Of a stretch of 25,115 nucleotides of DNA, positions 20,880 to 25,115 are shown piece by piece. The notes below the pieces were generated by a model. That model saw only the letters and a program-made list of their open reading frames with translations. It was not told where the DNA came from and searched no databases. Source of the stretch: Actinobacteria bacterium UBA5182. GTDB lineage: Bacteria > Actinomycetota > UBA4738. Location: positions 17,885 to 42,999 of the forward strand of contig DHWM01000059.1 in the NCBI GenBank assembly GCA_002413185.1. The letters run 5' to 3'. A program made the translations under genes and the position numbers. Positions within the stretch are counted from its first letter, which is position 1, and each line of letters opens with the position of its first letter.

Positions 20880-22094
20880 CTATCCGGTCGGCCGAACGAC
20901 CTCGCCTGCACGAAGCACCGCCGCCGGGCGGAGCAGGGCGGACACGTCGTCGAGGGGATTCTGATCCCACAGGACCAGATCGGCCGCCTTCCCCTCCTCG
21001 ACCGACCCAATCTCGGGGATCCGGAGGAGGTCGGCGGCATTCGACGTGGCGGCCGCCAGCGCCTTGAGCGGGGTGAGGCCCCACGCAACCATCTGCGCGA
21101 CCTCCCGGGGCGCGCTTCCGTGCGGGTTGTGAGGCGTTCCCGCATCGGTGCCGCACGCATGGCGGATCCCCGCACGGATCCCCCTGCGGAAGGCTACCTG
21201 CGCCATCTCGATGATCTGCAGGCCCTTCTCCACGGCGTAGGGCGGGACGTCCTCGGGGTGATCGACGATCCCGCGCAACGCGCTGATGGTCGGGACCTGG
21301 AACGTCCCCCGTTCCTTCATCTCCCTGGCGATCTCCGCGGTGATCTGGGCGCCGTGCTCGATCGAGTCGATCCCCGCTCGGACGCAGTTGGCGATCCCGG
21401 TCCGCCCGATGGCGTGGGCCGCGATCGGCACGCCCCACTTGTGGGCCTCGTCCACCGCGGCTTCGACCTCCTCCGGCGTGAATGCCGTGAAATCGACGGA
21501 CACGCCGGGCGTCAGGACCCCGCCCGTCGCCACGATCTTGATCGAGCGGGCCCCCGCCCGGAGCTGCTCGCGGACGGCTTGGCGGACCCCGTCCGCCCCG
21601 TCCACCTGCCGGGCGAACGAATTCCATCCGTGACCACCGCTGATGGTTAGGGCCTGCCCAGAAGCGATCAGGCGCGGGCCCAGCACACGCCCATCGTCGA
21701 TGGCTCTCCCGACTTCGGGCACCACCGCGCCGAACCCGCCCAGGTCCCGCACCGTGGTCACGCCGGCGGCCAGTTGGCGGCGAGCGTTGGCCACACACTT
21801 CACGGCGGCGTAGGGCTCCGTCACGCTGGCCTCGGCCACGAAGCTCGCCTCGCCGTCGAAGCAGAGGTGGACGTGGCAGTCGATCAGGCCCGGCGTCACC
21901 GTCCCGCCTCGCCCGTCCATCTCCCGCGCTCCGGCCGCCTCACGGGGCACGCGCCGATGCGCCCCGACCCAGGCGATGCGCCCCTCGGCGACCAGCACCC
22001 CGGCGTGCTGCTTGACCGAGCGGCCGTCGAACAGCGTGACGTCGGCGAAATACGCCGCCCCGGGTGTCCGGCCGACCCCGCCCACCTCACGCAT
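20880..22094 (-). CDS. Metal-dependent amidohydrolase
   Basis: This is a 404-aa amidohydrolase-superfamily enzyme of the imidazolonepropionase/Xaa-Pro-dipeptidase-like group, hydrolysing C-N bonds (amide or ring) with a one- or two-metal site. It shows the beta-sandwich start (YFADVTLFDG), PGLIDCHVHLCFDG with His74 and His76, AGVTTVRDLGGFG, RSIKIVATGGVLTPG with the Lys that is carbamylated in binuclear members, IAAHAIGRTG, DSIEHGAQI and HACGTDAGTPHNPHGS with the catalytic Asp. It closes with LWDQNPLDDVSALLRPA. All metal-ligand positions are present. The start is ATG 22094, one base after the SDR stop (TGAGATG), or GTG 22103 overlapping it. It is the third gene of the LLM-SDR-amidohydrolase unit. 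The substrate is unknown. Confidence 0.88.
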   Translation of the reverse strand: MREVGGVGRTPGAAYFADVTLFDGRSVKQHAGVLVAEGRIAWVGAHRRVPREAAGAREMDGRGGTVTPGLIDCHVHLCFDGEASFVAEASVTEPYAAVKCVANARRQLAAGVTTVRDLGGFGAVVPEVGRAIDDGRVLGPRLIASGQALTISGGHGWNSFARQVDGADGVRQAVREQLRAGARSIKIVATGGVLTPGVSVDFTAFTPEEVEAAVDEAHKWGVPIAAHAIGRTGIANCVRAGIDSIEHGAQITAEIAREMKERGTFQVPTISALRGIVDHPEDVPPYAVEKGLQIIEMAQVAFRRGIRAGIRHACGTDAGTPHNPHGSAPREVAQMVAWGLTPLKALAAATSNAADLLRIPEIGSVEEGKAADLVLWDQNPLDDVSALLRPAAVLRAGEVVRPTG

Positions 22095-22095
22095 C

Positions 22096-23025
22096 TCAGC
22101 CACCGATCCCCGCCGACCGCCGGAACGCCGAGCGCTGAGGCGAATACGAGGTGGGCCGCCCGCCGAACAGCTCACCCATCCGTGCACTCAGCTCGTTCGG
22201 CGTCCAACGCTCTCCCTTCGAGATCTCCGACACTGGCGTCCAGCCCTGGTACAGCTGGACCAACCCCCCCTGGACGTAGAACATCTGCCCGGTGATGTGG
22301 GCGGCCTGGTCGCTCGCGAGGTATGCCGCGAGCGGGGCCACGTTCTCTGGGGCCAGCGTGTCGAATCCGTCATCCGACACCGCCAGATCGCCGAAGGTCT
22401 TCTCGGTCATCCGGGTGCGGGCCCCCGGAGCGATCGCATTCACCGTCACGCCGTAGCGGGCCATCTCCATCGCGACGATGCACGAGAACGCGGCGATCCC
22501 GGCCTTGGCCGCCCCGTAGTTCGCCTGGCCCGGGTTCCCCAGGATCCCCGATGTCGACGACGTGTTCACGATGGCTCCTCGCGTCGGTTCACCCGACTTG
22601 GCCAGGTCACGCCAGTACGAACACGCTCGCTGGGTCACCAGGAAGTGGCCCCGGAGGTGCACCTTGATGACCGCGTCCCATTCCTCCGCGGACATGTTGA
22701 AGACCATCCGGTCCCGAAGGATGCCTGCATTGTTGACCACCGCGTCCAGGCGGCCCCACGTGTCCAGAGCCAGCCGGATCGCCGAGTTCGCTCCTTCGAC
22801 CTCCGAGATGTCCTCGAAATGGGAGACCGCCTCCCCTCCGGCCGCGACAATCTCCTCCACCACCTGGGAAGCCGCTCGGGGGTCCGAACCGGTGCCGTCC
22901 CATTCGCCTCCCAGGTCGTTGACCACCAGCCGGGCGCCCTCCTTCGCGAACAGCAGCGCTTCGCCCCGGCCGATCCCTCGGCCGGCGCCGGTGATCACCG
23001 CCACCTTCCCCTCGAGCATGCCCAT
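22096..23025 (-). CDS. Short-chain dehydrogenase/reductase (hydroxyacyl-CoA dehydrogenase-like)
   Basis: This is a 309-aa SDR oxidoreductase. The nucleotide-binding motif is TGAGRGIG (residues 12-19), with VVNDLGGEWDG after strand 2, NNAGILRDRMVF (99-110) and the catalytic Ser-Tyr-Lys in NTSSTSGILGNPGQANYGAAKAG (Tyr170, Lys174). The NDLGG and RDRMVFNMS sequences resemble the 3-hydroxyacyl-CoA dehydrogenase part of peroxisomal multifunctional enzyme type 2, so an acyl-CoA or steroid substrate is plausible. A C-terminal extension of about 50 residues (WTPVSEISKGERWTPNEL) is typical of this actinobacterial subgroup. The start ATG 23025 follows GGAGAGGG. It is 35 bp after the LLM gene and 1 bp before the amidohydrolase, so the three form an operon. 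Confidence 0.9.
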   Translation of the reverse strand: MGMLEGKVAVITGAGRGIGRGEALLFAKEGARLVVNDLGGEWDGTGSDPRAASQVVEEIVAAGGEAVSHFEDISEVEGANSAIRLALDTWGRLDAVVNNAGILRDRMVFNMSAEEWDAVIKVHLRGHFLVTQRACSYWRDLAKSGEPTRGAIVNTSSTSGILGNPGQANYGAAKAGIAAFSCIVAMEMARYGVTVNAIAPGARTRMTEKTFGDLAVSDDGFDTLAPENVAPLAAYLASDQAAHITGQMFYVQGGLVQLYQGWTPVSEISKGERWTPNELSARMGELFGGRPTSYSPQRSAFRRSAGIGG

Positions 23026-23060
23026 CGAACGCCCTCTCCTCCCGAGGCCGTCAGGAACCG

Positions 23061-24080
23061 CTACCGTGCCGCTTCGGCCAGCGCCTGGAGCGCCTCGGTC
23101 TGGAATGCACCGGCGATCAAGGTATCCACGCCGGCGTCCCGCCACGCCTCGAGCCCGTCGGCGACGCGCCCCTTCGGACCGACCAGCGCCACGTCGTCGA
23201 CGAGTTGATCAGGGACCGCCATGGCGGCCTCGCCCTTCTTCCCGTCGAGATACAGGTTCTGGATGGTCGCGGCCTCCGCCTCGTAGCCGTACCGCGAGAT
23301 CAGGGTGTTGTAGAAGTTCTTGTCCCTCGAACCCATCCCGCCGACATAGAGCGCCAGCGTTGGCTTCACCAGGTCGCGGCAAGCCTGGACGTCGTCGCCG
23401 ACGATGACCGGGGCGAACGGCGCCACGTCGAACGTGCTCCGATCCCGTCCCGACCGGGCCAGGCCTTCGCGGAGCGCCGACTCGAAGACGACCGCGTGCG
23501 CCGGCGCGTAGAAGGTCGGCAGCCACCCGTCGGCGATCTCGGCCGCCAGCGCCACGTTCTTCGGACCGATCGCGGCGAGGTAGATCGGTACGTCGGATCG
23601 AAGTGGGTGCACGATCGTCTTCAGCGGCTTGCCCAGGCCGGTGCCACCTTGAAGCGGCACCTGGTAGTGCTCGCCTCGATACTCCACCGGCTTGTCCCGC
23701 CGCAGGATGGCCCGGACGATCTCGACGTACTCGCGGGTTCGGCCCAGTGGCTTGGCGAAGTCGACGCCGTGCCAGCCCTCGCTGACCTGGGGGCCGCTGG
23801 TCCCGAGCCCCAGCCGGAACCGGCCTCCCGTCAGGTGATCGAGCGTGATCGCGGTCATCGCCGTGGCCGCCGGAGTCCGGGCCGGGATCTGCATGATGGA
23901 GGTGCCCACCCCGATCCGTTCGGTCCTCGCCGCCGCCCACGTGATCAGCGTGACGGCGTCCGAACCGTACGCTTCGGCGCTCCACAGCGAATCAAATCCC
24001 AGGTGTTCGGCTTCCACGGCGAGCGGCATGAAGTCCGAAGGTTGGGCGCCCCAATAGCCGAGGTGCAGGCCGAGCTTCAT
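23061..24080 (-). CDS. LLM-class (F420-dependent type) oxidoreductase
   Basis: This is a 339-aa luciferase-like TIM-barrel flavin/F420 oxidoreductase. Family marks are the N-terminus KLGLHLGYWGAQPSDFMPLA, AEHLGFDSLWSAEAYGSDA, RTERIGVGTSIMQIPARTPA, LDHLTGGRFRLGLGTSGPQV with EGWHG, and PVEYRGEHYQVP, then IYLAAIGPKNVALAAEIADGW. This spacing is that of actinobacterial F420-dependent LLM enzymes, which transfer hydride between F420 and an organic substrate. FMN use cannot be excluded by eye. The start ATG 24080 fits a leaderless promoter (TATTGT, 7-nt gap). It leads the operon with the SDR and amidohydrolase, which suggests a stepwise oxidation and hydrolysis of one compound. It is divergent from tldD. 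Confidence 0.92.
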   Translation of the reverse strand: MKLGLHLGYWGAQPSDFMPLAVEAEHLGFDSLWSAEAYGSDAVTLITWAAARTERIGVGTSIMQIPARTPAATAMTAITLDHLTGGRFRLGLGTSGPQVSEGWHGVDFAKPLGRTREYVEIVRAILRRDKPVEYRGEHYQVPLQGGTGLGKPLKTIVHPLRSDVPIYLAAIGPKNVALAAEIADGWLPTFYAPAHAVVFESALREGLARSGRDRSTFDVAPFAPVIVGDDVQACRDLVKPTLALYVGGMGSRDKNFYNTLISRYGYEAEAATIQNLYLDGKKGEAAMAVPDQLVDDVALVGPKGRVADGLEAWRDAGVDTLIAGAFQTEALQALAEAAR

Positions 24081-24087
24081 GGCGCAG

Positions 24088-24093
24088 ACAATA
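24088..24093 (-). promoter_or_regulatory. -10 box TATTGT for the LLM-SDR-amidohydrolase operon (leaderless)
   Basis: On the minus strand TATTGT is followed by 7 nt and ATG 24080, with no Shine-Dalgarno. It is 38 bp from the opposing tldD -10 box. Confidence 0.65.
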
Positions 24094-24131
24094 CCCCCGC
24101 GTCACTGTCGCCGGCCCCGCGGCCGCTGCGG

Positions 24132-24163
24132 TAGGCTCGGCGACTCACGCTCGGTTGGAGGTG
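24132..24163 (+). promoter_or_regulatory. Promoter -10 TAGGCT and Shine-Dalgarno for tldD
   Basis: TAGGCT (24132-24137) and GGAGGTG (24157-24163) precede ATG 24172 with 8-nt spacing. This is a conventional short leader. Confidence 0.6.
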
Positions 24164-24171
24164 TTCACGCA

Positions 24172-25115
24172 ATGCTCGGGGTGGTGCGAGGCGCGGTGGA
24201 GGCCGCCCGAAAGGCCGGCGCCGATTATTCGGATGTCCGCTTCGTCAGAGAAGAGTCCGAGTCGCTCACGGTCCGCAACCAGGAGATGGAAGGGATCGAC
24301 CGGGGACGATCCCAGGGCGTCGGCATCCGCGTCCTGGTGAACGGATACTGGGGCTTCGCCGCGACGGCCCGGACCACCGATCCGGAGATCGAACGAACGG
24401 CCCGGCTGGCCACGGACATCGCCCGAGCAGCGGCGCGCCTTCCCATGGATCCGGTCGAGCTGGCGCCGGTCGAGCCGGTCATCGCCGAATGGTCGACTCC
24501 GGTGCAGGAGGACCCCTTCACGGTCCCGTTGGAGGAGAAGGTGGCCCTGCTGATGGAAGCGAGCCGGCGGATCCAGGGAGTGAAGGGAGTCTCCTTCGGT
24601 GAGGCCATGCTGGACTCGTACCGCCGTCACGCTTCGTTCGCGTCGAGCGAAGGCGCGGCCATCCAGCAGACAGTGGTGAACTCGGGCGGGGGGCTCCAGG
24701 CCACCGCCATCGCGGCAGGCGAGATGCAACGCCGGTCGTACCCGAACTCGTTCCGGGGCGACCTTCGCGCGGCGGGCTTCGAGCACATTCGGGGGCTGGG
24801 ATTGACGGAGGAAGCCGAACGGGTCGGCAGGGAGGCCGTCGAGCTGCTCTCAGCGAAGGACTGCCCGAGCGAGGTCACCACCCTCGTCCTGCACAGCGAA
24901 CAGATGATGTCCCAGGTGCACGAGTCTGTGGGGCACCCCCTCGAGCTCGACCGGGTCCTCGGCATGGAGGAGGCCTACGCCGGGACGTCGTTCGTTCGCC
25001 TGGAGGATCGCGGCAACCTCCGGTACGGAAGCGACAAGGTCACCATCGTTGCCGACGCCACGCTTCCGGGCGGGCTGGGGACGTTTGGGTACGACGACGA
25101 AGGGGTGCCGGCCCA
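24172..25115 (+). CDS. tldD: TldD/PmbA-family metalloprotease (3' end cut by window edge)
   Basis: The frame is open from ATG 24172 to the window edge, giving 314 codons of a protein that normally has 450-480. It begins VRGAVEAARKAGADYSDVRF and has the family block RSQGVGIRVLVNGYWGFAAT. The metal-binding H-E-x-x-x-H is at MSQVHESVGHPLELDRVLG, which identifies TldD rather than PmbA (TldE), as the latter lacks these His residues. The sequence continues with KVTIVADATLPGGLGTFGYD. TldD and TldE form a heterodimeric protease that degrades unfolded peptides and matures some modified peptides. A tldE/pmbA gene would be expected just downstream, outside the window. A good Shine-Dalgarno decides the start. 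It is divergent from the LLM operon. Confidence 0.93.
   Translation, partial: MLGVVRGAVEAARKAGADYSDVRFVREESESLTVRNQEMEGIDRGRSQGVGIRVLVNGYWGFAATARTTDPEIERTARLATDIARAAARLPMDPVELAPVEPVIAEWSTPVQEDPFTVPLEEKVALLMEASRRIQGVKGVSFGEAMLDSYRRHASFASSEGAAIQQTVVNSGGGLQATAIAAGEMQRRSYPNSFRGDLRAAGFEHIRGLGLTEEAERVGREAVELLSAKDCPSEVTTLVLHSEQMMSQVHESVGHPLELDRVLGMEEAYAGTSFVRLEDRGNLRYGSDKVTIVADATLPGGLGTFGYDDEGVPA

Noticed and set aside
1..25115. Possible CRISPR arrays, insertion sequences, attachment sites or prophage genes
   Set aside because: No repeated spacers, terminal inverted repeats, transposase, integrase or phage-type proteins were seen on either strand.

Overview
The window is a dense piece of a high-GC actinobacterial chromosome, most likely from an uncultured lineage of Actinomycetota. 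The evidence is the strong G/C bias at third codon positions and families typical of that phylum: a YlbL-type PDZ/Lon-like protease beside an Rv3195-type zincin, an Rv2578c-type radical SAM protein, a DUF5319 protein, the Ku/LigD end-joining pair and an F420-type (LLM) oxidoreductase. No rRNA, tRNA, CRISPR array, insertion sequence or phage gene was found. No stretch longer than about 150 bp lacks a gene.

Layout. 1-2401 (minus): moaE, an MreB/Mbl-like actin and a membrane PDZ/Lon-like protease cut by the left edge, in transcription order. 2465-4503 (plus): the zincin and an unrecognised 258-aa protein. 4526-6767: an 80-aa helical protein and a methylmalonyl-CoA-epimerase-like VOC protein (minus), a PaaI-type thioesterase (plus), then an SCP2-domain protein and a HicB-like/HTH fusion (both minus). 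6844-9671: radical SAM protein (plus), a small zinc-site protein and an alpha/beta hydrolase (minus), and a DUF72 protein (plus). 9625-13163 (minus): ku, glnB and glnD in transcription order, divergent from ligD (13313-15928, plus). 15925-17738: a DUF5319 protein with a zinc-ribbon tail, translationally coupled to a PIG-L deacetylase (minus), and a small membrane protein (plus). 17832-19360 (plus): a sensor histidine kinase broken by a frameshift and a stop codon. 19387-20770 (minus): an RmuC-like protein and a small unknown protein. 20880-24080 (minus): an LLM oxidoreductase, SDR and amidohydrolase operon. 24172 to the right edge (plus): tldD.

The genes are mostly housekeeping or accessory metabolism. 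Ku and LigD form a complete minimal non-homologous end-joining system. GlnD and GlnB (Tyr51 present) form the PII nitrogen-signalling pair. The LLM, SDR and amidohydrolase genes look like a small catabolic operon.

The strongest unifying signal is regulatory. Around eleven genes have a TANNNT-like -10 box ending 5-7 nt before an ATG or GTG, with no Shine-Dalgarno sequence, which is the signature of leaderless mRNAs. A smaller set (the 80-aa protein, thioesterase, SCP2 protein, ku, tldD) has both a -10 box and a good Shine-Dalgarno sequence. Many of these promoters sit in very short divergent spacers. I saw no clear new defence or mobile system. The more unusual items are the decayed kinase, the MreB gene inside the YlbL/zincin neighbourhood, the HicB-HTH fusion without HicA, and the DUF5319 zinc-ribbon fusion.
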